From Trametes villosa (taxonomy: Eukaryota > Basidiomycota > Agaricomycetes > Polyporales > Polyporaceae), in the NCBI GenBank assembly GCA_002964805.2, contig PUDQ02000056.1, positions 491,565-555,564 of the forward strand: a stretch of DNA of 64,000 bases. Direction: 5' to 3'. Shown one piece after another: positions 44,662-55,745 of this stretch; within the stretch, counting starts at the first letter, position 1; each line of letters starts with the position of its first letter. The position numbers and the translations under genes are program-made. The notes beneath the pieces are model-generated. The model ran no database searches. It saw only the letters and a list, made by a program, of their open reading frames with translations, and was not told where the DNA came from.

Positions 44662-47600
44662 TTAGAAGTCCGTTTCTCCAACTCCTCCCTCGTACTGTGC
44701 TACCGACTGGGCTCCTGCTTGCCTGCTGGCAATATACCGAGTTCTCGTTACCTCCGCCAACATATCGATCCGCGCTAACTCTACGCGCAACTCCTGCGAA
44801 AGCCGCCCGCACAACTTTGCCACTGAGAACGGCCGCAAAATCAATAGCCCTTCCAGCGTTCGTACTCTGGAGAGCATCACGTATATTCCCTGCAGGGAAT
44901 TTGCGCTCTCAATGTCAACTATCGCGCGCGTGAGTGATTTCCCCTGACTCTTGTAGTCCGTGTACGCGTACGCAGGTATGAGCGGCAATTGCTTTCTCGA
45001 TATTGACTTTACTGTCTTGACTCCACGCACATTCATAGTACACTTAAAATGCACGGTTTCCGGAAAAATTGGCACCACATCCTCCTCGAGATCGGAAATC
45101 ACGCCTGAACCCGGTACGTGCACATAGACCACAGTCGCGTAACGGACACCTTCGCACTCATCATATATAATCTCTCTCACAGTACCTTCCGTACCATTCA
45201 CCAGCCGTCTACTAAACGCTAAGTTTTCTTGAATCATGACCTTCATACCGGGGAATAACGGTAGTTTCCCAAGCGCGTCCTGAGACTGATTACTCGGCAG
45301 CTTCCACAACCCATTCTGCAGCTCCCCCGAAGCCGGTGTTTTATTAATCCCATCCCGTGAGTGATATATATGTACCTCCTGATTCATTTTGGCAGCTTTG
45401 TGGGCGATTATACGAGCGTTGAGCACGTCTCTCAACGCCTTCGTACCGACAATTATAGGTGCGTCTTCAAATCGTTTCATCGCCTCCGGATCCCTTCTCA
45501 CAGCTTGCTGAAGCACTCTGCCATATAGTAGCTCTACATCATTTCCGTGCTGGTCATTGGAGGCCGAACGTGCACGGCACTGTCCAACCCGAACTCTCGA
45601 GAGCAGATCCCCGTACACGCGGTCAGACGCTTGGCGCTGATTCTTGGTGAGTTTAACGACCGTTTGCACTTGTCTCCATAAGTATACCCCAAGCAGACTA
45701 TCATGGCCTGCCACGTTTCTGATATGCTGAAGGCCAGGATTATTGATCAAGTCATGGTTATAGAGTGTCGACGCCCGTACAGGTTTGAGCTGCCCGAAGT
45801 CACCCGTAAAGATGATGTTGATACCGCCGAAAGGTAACGTTGCCAGCGGCCCATCTTCGGCTTTCGCTTGCTGCAGCCGCTTCGAGATCTCACCTAGGAA
45901 TTTGGCACCTATCATAGATATCTCGTCGATTACGAAGTAACGCACTGGTGCCCACAGCTGCCTCAATTCTGGTAACTTCTGCTTCCCCTTTCCAGGTAAC
46001 ATCGTCAATGAATGGACAGTATATCCGTCGATATTCAGCGCCGCTGCACCGGTAGGTGCGCCTATCAGGATCTCTCGTGACCGTCCCAGGAGCTCAAAAT
46101 ACTTCAACAGTGCTCTAATGACGTGAGTCTTTCCTGTACCACCGACACCAGCAATATACATCAAAAGCTGTCTGTCGCCAGACTGCGCGTGCTCTGCAAC
46201 CAAGCGAAAAGCGCGTTCTTGCTCCTGGTTTGTATCCAGTCCCATGTCTTTTACGACACGCTCAATCAGATCTCCGACGACAGGTTCACTGCTCGAAGGT
46301 TGCGCTCGGTCTGGTACCTCAGGTTCGCCGCCCAAAACGGCCGTACTGACAGACTCGGTCGTTTCGACAATCCGACGACGCTTACGAGCGCGACCCGGAT
46401 TCTGGCTCTGCTTATTCGCGAATTGCGGACGCCGTAACTGCTTCAAAGAGCGCATCGCCAAATTCTGGTTGAAAAGCGCAGTTTCGTCATCCTCGGAGCG
46501 GATTCTGGCTGCACGACTACGTATGTCCGTATTTGTATGTGCATGCCCCTCTGGAGCGCTGTAGCAGATATCTAAGACCTCTCGCGCACGAGTCCCGATT
46601 TTTCCATCCAGCGCGCCTTGACTGGCCTGAAGGCTCTCGATCCCTTCAAACACATCGAGCGAGTTCGGATCGTCGAACAACTGGTAATCGTTCACTATAT
46701 TATCCTCTCCCAGGCCTGTATGTGTAGCAGTATCGCCAGATGTACCGGCATCGCGCAGAAGAGCCAGCGCTTCTGCCCGGCGCAGGGCGCTCAACCCGTC
46801 GCGCACATCCCGGCACTCTGATAGTACGTTCATGTTCGCTATCACCCGTTCATGCTCAGCAGATATTTGACTCCTTTGCCTTTCAAATGCTTCCGACCAC
46901 GTCTCGTCCAAGCGACGTATATCCGTAGGCCGACGCCAAGGGACAAACAATATGAGCATTATCCGAGCCCAGTTATCTCTTTCCTCTTCGCTTCGGTCGG
47001 AGCGTGGGATGCGATCTCCCAAGATCACAGGTACGTCGCATTCCCTTTTCATGCGTAGTACATGTGTGTCGTGCTGAGTGTGCTCAGTGGACGAAAAGCT
47101 CCCCCGGGGCAGAGGTCGCTGGCCGCCGCGCTGCTGTTGTCCGCCGGCTGGTCTTAGCACACCCGTGCCGCCCTGTACAACTTCGCCCGCAGCCACAGTC
47201 GGGGCCCGTCTTGACTGATCTCGTCTTAACGCGTCCTTGGCCGTGCACGACACAAATTTGTACAAGCACAGACCGTCAAATGGGTCGTCAGTGCTGCGGT
47301 ATACATAATCCTGCTGCTGGCTCATTGCTGACACCGTCCCCGGCTGCATTTTTAGCATGAATGTTTCTTCGCCCTGCGAATCGCCAGGATCCTCGTCCTC
47401 ATCCTCGTCAGAACCTTCGTCGAGCTCATCGACTGTATCCGCTGCTTCAGCCTCGTCTGATCGCGCAGATCGCTGAGCTATACCAATGCCATCACCATCA
47501 TACGAAGTACTCGGGAACGATTGCTTGAATAGTCGATCGAAGCTGCCCCAGTGCAGAATTCGGAACTTGTGACTCGTGTACACATCGCCACCACCTACAA

Positions 47601-50600
47601 GGTAGCTCATAACCTGCTGATGTGATATTTCCTGATGCGACATCATGCGATTTACAGCCGTATTCAGCGCGCCCTTAGGCCGGAACGCGCCCTCAGACTG
47701 GTCCGAGTCAGTCATCCTTGGGAACCTCTCGTTCGTCTTCTGGATTGCATAGGACAGAGCTGCCAATCCTACATGGGCTGGTAAGGATGCCTTCGTAATG
47801 TAGTCCGTCACGTAGTACAATAACGCTTTTGCCGCTTCCCCAGATCCGATAAACTTGATATCCATATTGGATTTTATCAGGAATATTACGAGGTCGTTAT
47901 AGCTGGCAATGCGGGGATGTAGGCGGCGTAACAAAATGCCGCCCGTCTCGTCATCTAACGTAGTCTGTGCACGAGTGGTGCCGTCGATTCTCATCCGACA
48001 AAGTGCATCCCTCTGCTCGGCATCCTTCGGTATGATCCCTTTATTTGCGTACTTGAAACACGTCGCATTATGCTCATGCCAGTTAAATTCCTTGACTAGT
48101 TCCGCTACGAACGCATCGAAGGCTGCTTCAAAATCACTAGGATCCTCGAATCCCTGTATCGACGGTGCCGCAATATCCCCCGGATGAGGATTATGGGAAT
48201 CCTCGGAACGCCTGGGCCTAGGCAGCGGGCATCCACTTTGCTCCTCGACAACAGTGCTTGTTCCGGGTAATTCACATTTTATGACCGACTCTAACCAGCC
48301 GAACATGAGCTCTCGGTACTGCTCTGAGGAGACCATCTGATCCCGCATGCGCTGCGGAGAAGGATGCCCCTCTAACCAGACAAGCATATGACAATGCAAG
48401 GTTCCGCGGCCCTGCGCCTCCACCGTACCATAGTAAGCTTTGCATTTTCCGAACAGCCCCTTTCCGTCTCGACCAAACCTGAGTACCGTACTAATGAACT
48501 GAGTAATCATTTTGTCAAAGAATTTTGCACAAGCTGCCGGGTTTCGAGCTGCAAGCTTAGTCCGTTGCCATCGTGTGAGTTCCTCACCACGCATATGGTC
48601 TTCCACTGTAATCTCATGGCCCGCGTACAGACGAACTAGCGGATGATCTCTGTCCGACGGGTTCAAGGTGATAAATAATGTCGGTGTACCCTCGCTATGT
48701 ATGAGTCCTCTGATTTGGTTCCGCAGCGCGATCTTATACCCGTTCGAGCCGGGTAGGTCGTGCGAGACGGTGTTAACCTTCGCCAAAAGTCTCAGTATCT
48801 GTCGTTCCTCTTCATTACACGGTTTATACTGTGGATTGTGTTCGTACGCCTTCGCAAGTGAGTCCAGTCGCTCCACATTTAGCTGCATAATCTCCCCGAT
48901 AATTTGATCGCGTTGCGTAGCAGATACTCGGAAAGTCACCGAGTCGAAAACGGCTTTCTTCTGGCGAATATTGTAGTATACGAAGGCGAAGTTAGGATCC
49001 TGGGCGAACGGTGAGCCTTCAACCTGGAGCAAGTACTTCAGTTGCTGATCTAGAGTCAAAGATCGCTGTCGACGCTCGTCAAAAAAACCGCCAATACCCC
49101 ACGGATCAAGGTGGGGAAATAGCCATGTCAATAACGACGAGTTTTGGAAATCTGGTATAAACCGACTACCCGCTTGAGCCTTGATGAACCTGCGCTGCCT
49201 AAGGCAGTGCGTGATAGCCTCCATCGTCATGTCGCGAGGGTTTACCGCTAGATTTTCATCGCTATCGACATACCCTACGTTCTCGATGAGCATGTCCTCG
49301 TCCGGCCCTTCCTGGCTGTCTGGAGTCACTTCGCCTGGTACGTAGCCTTCTGTTGCTCCTGCCACAGCATCGCTGGTCTGGATGTGACCTATTTCCATGG
49401 CACATAGTACACCCTCATCCTGACGCTCTACGGAATTATCGAATAGACTATCCATATTCTCCTGGCTGAACCCTCGAAAATCAGCCGACACAGCATATTT
49501 GGGATTTTTCGACATGAGGAAATCTATCATCGCTTTTACGCGCGACTTCCGAACGAGAACCGGAGACATCTTCCTGATCGTATCCCTCGTAGGCTGAGTT
49601 TTGCCGACGAACACTGCGCACAAAGTATCTCTTATAGCATCGTATGAGGGAGGCAATACATCACTTAAGTGTGCGGCATCCTGAGGATGGACCGCAACAT
49701 TGCCTTTCACACAGCCCTGAGATAGTCGCGGGTCTGAATTGTTCGCTGGATGACCGGCCAGGTCGCAGAATTTGAATGATACCTTCGACGAACGAGCGCG
49801 AGCCACTAACATGCGTTCCGGCTGAGTAGACTGCAAGAACGCATCTTTAGCGGAATCTGGCAAGCAGTCGTGGCCATAGTAGAGCCAATTTGCGAGCGCG
49901 TAGCGCGGCATAGCCGGTTCCTCTCTTTCGCAGAGGTCTTTCCTACATTCCTTGCAAGTTTTGAGTCGACCACGCCTGTCCGTATGCTCGAGTCCCTTCG
50001 GGTGCAAAATAGCGCCGCCGTACGCAGAACGATCGTAAGAAGTCGGCCGCACCTCGCTAGGTAGATCGTCGTTGCACAAGAGGTCAAACCGGATACGAGA
50101 CGGTTTAACAAAGATGATTTCCGTGGGCGAGGTACGTCTACCACATACAGCGCATACGTCCTCCTTCAATCTCACGGTGGACATGGCCTGCTCCCACTCA
50201 GTTATTATAGCACGACAAAGATTTTCGTCAGCGATAGCCAAGTACGACGTATCCTCGTCGCTACCCGCGCTAGAATCTGTGGCACCATTCGCTGCGGCGG
50301 ACGTTGTATCTGTTCCAACATCAGGCCGATCCTGCCGGTATTCCGAAGTCTCCTCGGTAGGCATGGACATCTCATCGCTCGCAGCAACGCAACGAGCGAC
50401 GGGAGGGCCATGCTGAACAACACGCGGATTTTTCAATATCCTAAATAGATAATCTGATTCCCGACACCCAACGCCACAGACATGTCTGCCTAATACCTCG
50501 AGCAACCGGGGATGGGTCATTGTTTCCCTGCCACTAATACCATGCCCAGTAGCAATGGAACGAAGCTGAGATACTCGCCAGATACTGAACATAGGTACTA

Positions 50601-51600
50601 TCGTAGCCGGCGTGCCGCTCACTAGGAGATCGCCTGCTTTGGCCAACCCCTCATCATAGTGCGATTTACGCACGGCCGCACGAAAGCTAAACATGGTATC
50701 GAGATGCTCACGAGTTATGTGACGGTTGATGGCCTGCAGTACCCCATCCCGGACTGCAATATACCGAGCGTCCACAGCACGCATGGCTGATACCGTGCCC
50801 AACATATGTGGCCGTTCCGTGAAGGACACCGAGAACACCGATGGTTGCCCATGAAGAATGCCATACAAAGCAAGCGCGTACGCCGTCGCCATGGATGAGG
50901 GGCCGAATATGATATGCCAATGTGCCAGTATGTGCCAAATGTGCCAGATATGTGCCAAATATATGATGCCGATGATAGAGACGACAGCGTGACCGCAACG
51001 CCGAACGTGAAGTATAGAGTGTTAGCTCTGTCACAACACGGAGATCGACGATGAACGTACCAGGGGGGTCTATAGCCATGCACGACGATGTATCCGTGGA
51101 ATGAGGAGGCGCGCCCGCGGATACATCGGAGGAGTCTACGCAGCGGTCAGCTAGCGCAGCCGGAAACGGTCAACGCGACGTACTGAGCCCCAATGGTTGT
51201 CCGCCAACGTATGCGCGGCCCAAGTGGATGCCCGGATGTGCCCCTGACCCATCCTTAGACTTGTAGTTAACTAGGTAATGGCCAGACATACCGAAAACAC
51301 CCGGGACCCCCGCTGGGTATGAGGCGATGGGCGGCATGGGACGGTCATCTGCAGCCTCGTTAGTCTCAACCGGACATATTATCAGGAATGTATGTACTTA
51401 CCGGGAGCGATCCTCTGTTCATAGGGCTGTACAACCCCAGGCATACTAGCTGAACCGAACGCGGACATGAGTAGAATGTAGGTTGATAAGACGAAGTTCG
51501 AGAACGATGAGAGGTGAGGACAAGGAGGGGAGAGGACGACCAGCAACGCACAGACAGAGGGCCCGTGCGTGGGAATACCCGGAGCTTACAAACATCCGAC
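44300..51600 (-). mobile_element. Helitron transposon, ends not resolved
   Basis: The element must contain the Rep/helicase frame, with its 5' end to the right. Helitrons begin with TC, end with CTRR after a short hairpin, and insert between A and T without target duplication. To the left of the stop codon, CGCGTTTGCGCG (about 44574-44585) is a hairpin candidate and CTAG occurs at about 44636 and 44646, but no hairpin sits the expected 10-12 bases before a CTRR. The limits given are therefore only an outer guess. Confidence 0.4.
44662..50958 (-). CDS. Helitron Rep/helicase
   Basis: Single uninterrupted frame of 2,098 codons, the usual size of an autonomous Helitron protein; it would act in the nucleus to nick and unwind the element for rolling-circle transposition. 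Order of parts: a Cys-rich N-terminal region (about residues 265-400, CAVCGRR, CKECRKDLC, then ALANWLYYG, DUF6570-like), a Helitron-like N domain from about 640 with VFDSVTFRVSATQRDQII, and the HUH nuclease motif HCH in GTLHCHMLVWLEG near 855. The two-tyrosine motif YYVTDYITK lies near 1050. The PIF1-type helicase has GVGGTGKTH (Walker A, near 1605), VIDEISMIG (Walker B), TGDFGQLKPV and the C-terminal YVMLSRVRTLEGLLI near 2030. All catalytic residues are present. The first codons sit on a GTGCCA-type tandem repeat, so the real start may be the later ATG at about 50892. Adenine/thymine content is higher than in neighbours. Confidence 0.93.
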   Translation of the reverse strand: MAHIWHIWHILAHWHIIFGPSSMATAYALALYGILHGQPSVFSVSFTERPHMLGTVSAMRAVDARYIAVRDGVLQAINRHITREHLDTMFSFRAAVRKSHYDEGLAKAGDLLVSGTPATIVPMFSIWRVSQLRSIATGHGISGRETMTHPRLLEVLGRHVCGVGCRESDYLFRILKNPRVVQHGPPVARCVAASDEMSMPTEETSEYRQDRPDVGTDTTSAAANGATDSSAGSDEDTSYLAIADENLCRAIITEWEQAMSTVRLKEDVCAVCGRRTSPTEIIFVKPSRIRFDLLCNDDLPSEVRPTSYDRSAYGGAILHPKGLEHTDRRGRLKTCKECRKDLCEREEPAMPRYALANWLYYGHDCLPDSAKDAFLQSTQPERMLVARARSSKVSFKFCDLAGHPANNSDPRLSQGCVKGNVAVHPQDAAHLSDVLPPSYDAIRDTLCAVFVGKTQPTRDTIRKMSPVLVRKSRVKAMIDFLMSKNPKYAVSADFRGFSQENMDSLFDNSVERQDEGVLCAMEIGHIQTSDAVAGATEGYVPGEVTPDSQEGPDEDMLIENVGYVDSDENLAVNPRDMTMEAITHCLRQRRFIKAQAGSRFIPDFQNSSLLTWLFPHLDPWGIGGFFDERRQRSLTLDQQLKYLLQVEGSPFAQDPNFAFVYYNIRQKKAVFDSVTFRVSATQRDQIIGEIMQLNVERLDSLAKAYEHNPQYKPCNEEERQILRLLAKVNTVSHDLPGSNGYKIALRNQIRGLIHSEGTPTLFITLNPSDRDHPLVRLYAGHEITVEDHMRGEELTRWQRTKLAARNPAACAKFFDKMITQFISTVLRFGRDGKGLFGKCKAYYGTVEAQGRGTLHCHMLVWLEGHPSPQRMRDQMVSSEQYRELMFGWLESVIKCELPGTSTVVEEQSGCPLPRPRRSEDSHNPHPGDIAAPSIQGFEDPSDFEAAFDAFVAELVKEFNWHEHNATCFKYANKGIIPKDAEQRDALCRMRIDGTTRAQTTLDDETGGILLRRLHPRIASYNDLVIFLIKSNMDIKFIGSGEAAKALLYYVTDYITKASLPAHVGLAALSYAIQKTNERFPRMTDSDQSEGAFRPKGALNTAVNRMMSHQEISHQQVMSYLVGGGDVYTSHKFRILHWGSFDRLFKQSFPSTSYDGDGIGIAQRSARSDEAEAADTVDELDEGSDEDEDEDPGDSQGEETFMLKMQPGTVSAMSQQQDYVYRSTDDPFDGLCLYKFVSCTAKDALRRDQSRRAPTVAAGEVVQGGTGVLRPAGGQQQRGGQRPLPRGSFSSTEHTQHDTHVLRMKRECDVPVILGDRIPRSDRSEEERDNWARIMLILFVPWRRPTDIRRLDETWSEAFERQRSQISAEHERVIANMNVLSECRDVRDGLSALRRAEALALLRDAGTSGDTATHTGLGEDNIVNDYQLFDDPNSLDVFEGIESLQASQGALDGKIGTRAREVLDICYSAPEGHAHTNTDIRSRAARIRSEDDETALFNQNLAMRSLKQLRRPQFANKQSQNPGRARKRRRIVETTESVSTAVLGGEPEVPDRAQPSSSEPVVGDLIERVVKDMGLDTNQEQERAFRLVAEHAQSGDRQLLMYIAGVGGTGKTHVIRALLKYFELLGRSREILIGAPTGAAALNIDGYTVHSLTMLPGKGKQKLPELRQLWAPVRYFVIDEISMIGAKFLGEISKRLQQAKAEDGPLATLPFGGINIIFTGDFGQLKPVRASTLYNHDLINNPGLQHIRNVAGHDSLLGVYLWRQVQTVVKLTKNQRQASDRVYGDLLSRVRVGQCRARSASNDQHGNDVELLYGRVLQQAVRRDPEAMKRFEDAPIIVGTKALRDVLNARIIAHKAAKMNQEVHIYHSRDGINKTPASGELQNGLWKLPSNQSQDALGKLPLFPGMKVMIQENLAFSRRLVNGTEGTVREIIYDECEGVRYATVVYVHVPGSGVISDLEEDVVPIFPETVHFKCTMNVRGVKTVKSISRKQLPLIPAYAYTDYKSQGKSLTRAIVDIESANSLQGIYVMLSRVRTLEGLLILRPFSVAKLCGRLSQELRVELARIDMLAEVTRTRYIASRQAGAQSVAQYEGGVGETDF

Positions 51601-51689
51601 GAGAGGTGATTGGTAGCCTTGTCACAAGGTGACAAGGCGCCTATCACTGTGACAGTCACTGAGGGGAGTGATTCTGTCGTCTAAGACCT

Positions 51690-52930
51690 GTTCTACTTCG
51701 TAGTCCAGGAATTCCAGCAAATCGCCGGCACCATCGTCCAGGGGTAGGTTTTCCTTCGCCCACGAGGGCGTCCTTTGCTAGATCGCGACCTGACCTCGAT
51801 TAGTTTCTACCTCCGGCGCATCCACATCAGTAAGTACGGCGCTCCTCTTCCCGGACACCCGATCTAATGGCTGCAAAACATGGTAGTAGGGCAGACAAAC
51901 ATCATACAAGCTCTCGTGGTGCGTGTATTCCTATCAGTACTTCCACCTGCGCTCAATGTAGGTGCCCCCAGGTCGTCTTGATGCTCGGCTCGATAGGTCG
52001 GCTGCATGAGTTCTCCTGAGATATCGCCTGCGCTCACCCGCCTGTGTTTGATTGTAGCGGCTACGTTGGGTGCGTCTGTTGCCATCCGGCTACTGCACTT
52101 AAATGACCTGAAGTCGTTGACGGGAAGTCATCACCGGTGTAGGGTGGGTTCACTCTCTTCGCAGTTCGTATCATAGAGACCGTATATAACACCTCTTCGA
52201 CAGCTTTGAGGTTCAACTTCTCTCCCACTGGTCCGAACACTCTGTAAGACATCCGCGTCCGCGACACGAGGCCGTTCAGAGTCGGCTATACTCATACGCC
52301 TCCTTCCCTAGTGGCTGTCGGGCGTCCCGTTTGCTCTCACTCTTGCGGCAGACTGGGTACTCGCTGGTACCCTGGTCCTCTTCCTCCATCAAAGCCGGAC
52401 TGGCATGCGGCAGTGCGTCCTCTTCGTCTCTCTGTTGATGAGGTCTAGCTAACGAAGCGCCGACGATTTCTCTAGCACGAACTCGCTGCTAAACACGCTC
52501 ATCATTTATACGGTCAACACTGGTGCGTGATCTTTTGCCTCGTTTCTGCGCCTGGTCTCACCCTCACGGGGGGGTCTCTGGCAGGGCTACTGACGAGGTG
52601 CGGATACGCCTTCACGATACGACTCGTCCGCGCTCAGCTGACCTGTACGCTGCAGCACTTTCAGCATCTTGTCTTTGATCTTCGTACGTACAACGCCTTT
52701 CGAGAAGATGTCATATCAGTGCTAGCCTGACTCTATATCGCTTGAATTGTAGGCAATCATTCAGCCCTCGAACTTCGTCTACGTCGCGCTCAACATGCCG
52801 ACGACGAACTGTAAGTCGCGCGCCTTTCACGCTCTGTGTTCTCCGCCCTGCCGCGACACATCGGTACTAACCCTGCCGTTGGTGTTAAAGGCTACACTAA
52901 CTCGATGCTCGCTGTGTGCGTTTCTCTCAC
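51690..52930 (+). pseudogene. DUF6534-like membrane protein gene, 3' part (copy A)
   Basis: Aligns over 51.72-52.26 kb with 54.91-55.45 kb. It contains FYLRRIHI before a GTAAGT donor (about 51810-51835), matching the family segment that follows the fourth helix. Further on come LLNTLIIYTVNTG (about 52480-52530), QPSNFVYVALNMPTTN (about 52755-52810) and, after an intron, YTNSMLAV (about 52890-52915). Together these match the C-terminal half of DUF6534 proteins. The 5' half is absent: sequence left of 51.69 kb is unrelated, with the Helitron about 0.7 kb further left. Stops occur in several intervening blocks. Called a truncated relic. Confidence 0.5.
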
Positions 52931-54169
52931 CTTGCGCCTGCCCGTGACTACTGATGGGTCCGGTTGCATCACTCAGGCTGAACTCTCGTCGCGCCCTCGC
53001 AGACCGTGCGTGCGCGATAGCAGACGACCTCGGGGCACTCGGTATGTCTGATTCCCCAAGCGCAGGTCCGCGCTTGAGTCGACTTTTGCTGTCGTACGAG
53101 CGCCACTCGATCGCCTTCCGGCCAACGTCAGACATCGCGCGCGAGAGACGAGATGTGGGCAAGGACGTCGCGGAGAGCCAGTGGTAAGTGATTCCGCCCG
53201 AATCCACCTTGAGGCGAGCGAAGGTTGACGAGCGGCACAGCGGCTGAGTCGTAGCGCGTCTGAAGGCTGAGTTGTAGCGCGCCTGAAGGAGGTGGCGGCC
53301 AAGTACTAGTGCATCATTTACCAGCGCGTCACTGTTGTGCACGCTGCAGAGCTACTTAGTCGAACGGCGCAACGCGCTTCGCGTCTCGCTCCCGCCCACG
53401 AGGGTTTCCACTGGACCCGTCTCTCGATCGATGGGCTAGTGCGCGTCGTCATCGGCACGCACGCGTACTGAGCGCGCCGAGGCTATCTCGGTCGCACAAC
53501 ACTGCTTTTATCCGCGTGGTGGTCGTCTTGCCCAGGCACCTCGACGTCGGATGGCGCGGCGCGCTGGTTCCCCGCATTGTCAAGATTCAGCCTCAAAGGG
53601 GCTGGAGAAGACGTTCGGAGGTACGCTACCATCGCCGAGGGAGTTAGCACGCTGATTCGCGAGTGTGATGGGCCCAAGACCCGGCCGAGCCCATATAGGT
53701 GCGTGTCCGATTCATTCTCCAGCTCGATACCGTGTGCTCAGTAGGTGTTAGGGTCCGGATCGCGCCAAAATACAGGTTCTGAACTGAACATGTCAGCAGC
53801 CGGAATAGGACATTCATGCATTGGCTGTACGCACGCCGCCCTTCTCATCGCTACAAGCAGTAAGACGGCTACTTCACTTGCTTATCACCTGCTAATCGAA
53901 TAGGACAGAGTGGGGAATCTCCACATTGCGCTCATCGACATCCGCCAGTGGTTGACAGCTCACGTAGTAAATGCTGTGCCACAACTCGATATGTCCGTGT
54001 GCATCGTACAGGGATACCGACATGACTACAGACGACCCCGCATGGGAGCTTCATTACGCAGTTGAACGTTACCCGCTCGCGACCCAGCTGGTATATGAGC
54101 CGGCGACGGGTGGACGCCAGCTGTTTCACGGCAACGACGCACGCGTATCTCGTCTCTGGCCTCACCGCA
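52931..54169. other. Duplicated upstream flank of the second DUF6534-like copy
   Basis: No gene is seen. From about 53.70 to 54.17 kb it aligns with 15.72-16.16 kb. Near 53230-53285 a 31-32 bp segment (GGCTGAGTxGTAGCGCGxCTGAAG) is repeated twice. Confidence 0.4.
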
Positions 54170-55450
54170 ATGGCTATGAGTACCTCGACTCCTTCGCTCG
54201 CTGCCCAAGCCATCTTGATACCCTACATCCGGCGCATTCTTGGTTCCGTCTTCCTCGGCACATGCGTTGGTCTCATGTACGTTGACGAAGCCTCGAAAGG
54301 CTAGTTCTGTCGTCTGTAGACGCTAAACCATCTCATACAGGCTATATGGTATGACAGCATATCAGACATCCCGATACTTTCGTCTATACGGCTCAGACAC
54401 CCGAGGACTCAAGCTGACGGTGGGTTCATGACGCTCTCGTTTTAGTCGGCTGTTCACGCGGAGCTAGGTCCTCGGTTTATTGTTAGTAGCCTTCGCTCAT
54501 AGGGGCCCGATCCGCTGAGCGCTGACGAGGACATCAGCTTAGCAGACACATTGAATGCCGCCGTCTGTATTCATATTTGGTACGTGCAGACCTTCGTCGT
54601 CAAAGTGACGTTAAGTCATCTGACGAAACATCTCAAAAGCTACTACTATCTCGTCGGGAGCCGAGGCGATCTTGCGTTGTTGGTGTACGGTGTCTGGTGC
54701 GTTCATTACTTGGCCCCTTGCATGAAGCTCAGGTTGACGAGCAGATTCTGCAGGTCCTTAAAGGTACGCTATCTTCCCAACTAGGCGCGAAGCTTTATAT
54801 GAATCCTGTCGCAAAGATTCTCACTCTTGTGACTGTAAGCTATCCATCACAGCCTGAGTGGCATGCAGGATGTGTTACTCACGCCGTGCTACCTTTCCCA
54901 GCAAGCAATCGCTACCATCGTCCAGGGGTAGGTACTCCTTTGCCTGAAAGACGCAACCCTGACTAGAGGATGACCCTCCTTTAACCAGTTTCTATCTTCA
55001 CCGCATCCACGTCTGTGAGTTCGGTGCTCCATTTCCCGGTCACTCAATATAATGACTTCCAAACCTCGCAGTAGGACAGACAAGCATCGTAATACAAGCT
55101 ATGGTGGTGCGTGTACTTTACTGCCGTTATGATTGCTCACGCTCATAAGATGCATATCTCCAGGTGGTTTTGATGCTCGGCTCGATAGGTTAGTCGCCTA
55201 TAGCCCGCTCCACGTTCGTCTGTACTCATTCGCTTCTGCGGTACTCTAGCGGCTTCGCTGGGTGTGTCAATTCCTTCCAGGCTACCGTGTAGGAAGTGCT
55301 GACCTCACCGCAAAGTCGTCACCGTAGTAGGGTAAGTATACCTATATCCACAGTACCCGTCACGGAGACCGTATGAATGCATCTCTTTGTCAGCTTCAAG
55401 ATTCGTTTTCTCCCTCAGTTGACCGAACACTCTGTATGTCACATGAGGCT
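54170..55450 (+). pseudogene. DUF6534-like membrane protein gene, decayed copy B
   Basis: The start ATG at 54170 opens MAMSTSTPSLA and a first helix (FLGTCVGLM). Splicing to about 54343 gives LYGMTAYQTSRYFRLYGSD and LKLT. After a disrupted stretch come ADTLNAAVCIH (about 54545) and, after an intron, YYYLVGSRGDLALLVYGVW (54640-54700). FYLHRIHV (about 54985-55010) precedes a GTGAGT donor. Order and spacing follow the DUF6534 family, but as in the copy at 16 kb the junction between LKLT and ADTL is not splice-compatible. Similarity to the 51.7 kb copy ends at about 55445. Probably a pseudogene; a missed exon boundary could rescue it. Confidence 0.5.
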
Positions 55451-55645
55451 TTCGCTATATGGTCCTCTGGGGTATACGCTGCTCTACTGAAACTTCTGGA
55501 GGGACTTCAGTTCGCGGCGGGTGCAACTACCACGCCTATTAGGCCGCGCGCGGTTGCACCCGCCCGTCCCCCATTACAAAGATGATTAAAGATGTATTCT
55601 AACCGCGGGTAAGTAACCCACAGTTAGAAATTTCCGGCAAAGAAG

Positions 55646-55720
55646 TTGGCGCAGCCGGGAATCGAACCCCCAGGCGCACTGCAGGCAGTACCGCGCCGTA
55701 CCGTTAATCCACTGATCCTT
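55646..55720 (-). other. tRNA-like sequence with A and B boxes (degenerate tRNA or SINE head)
   Basis: On the minus strand GGTTCGATTCC matches the pol III B box exactly. TGGATTAACGG about 40 bases upstream fits an A box, and the sequence ends CTGCGCCA like an acceptor 3' side. A loop reading CTGCAGT would give anticodon GCA (Cys). The acceptor 5' side does not pair and two T-stem pairs are mismatched, so it is not a working tRNA. It could be a decayed tRNA-Cys or the head of a tRNA-derived short element. Confidence 0.35.
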
Positions 55721-55745
55721 GTATTGGTAGGAAATCAGCAGCAAT

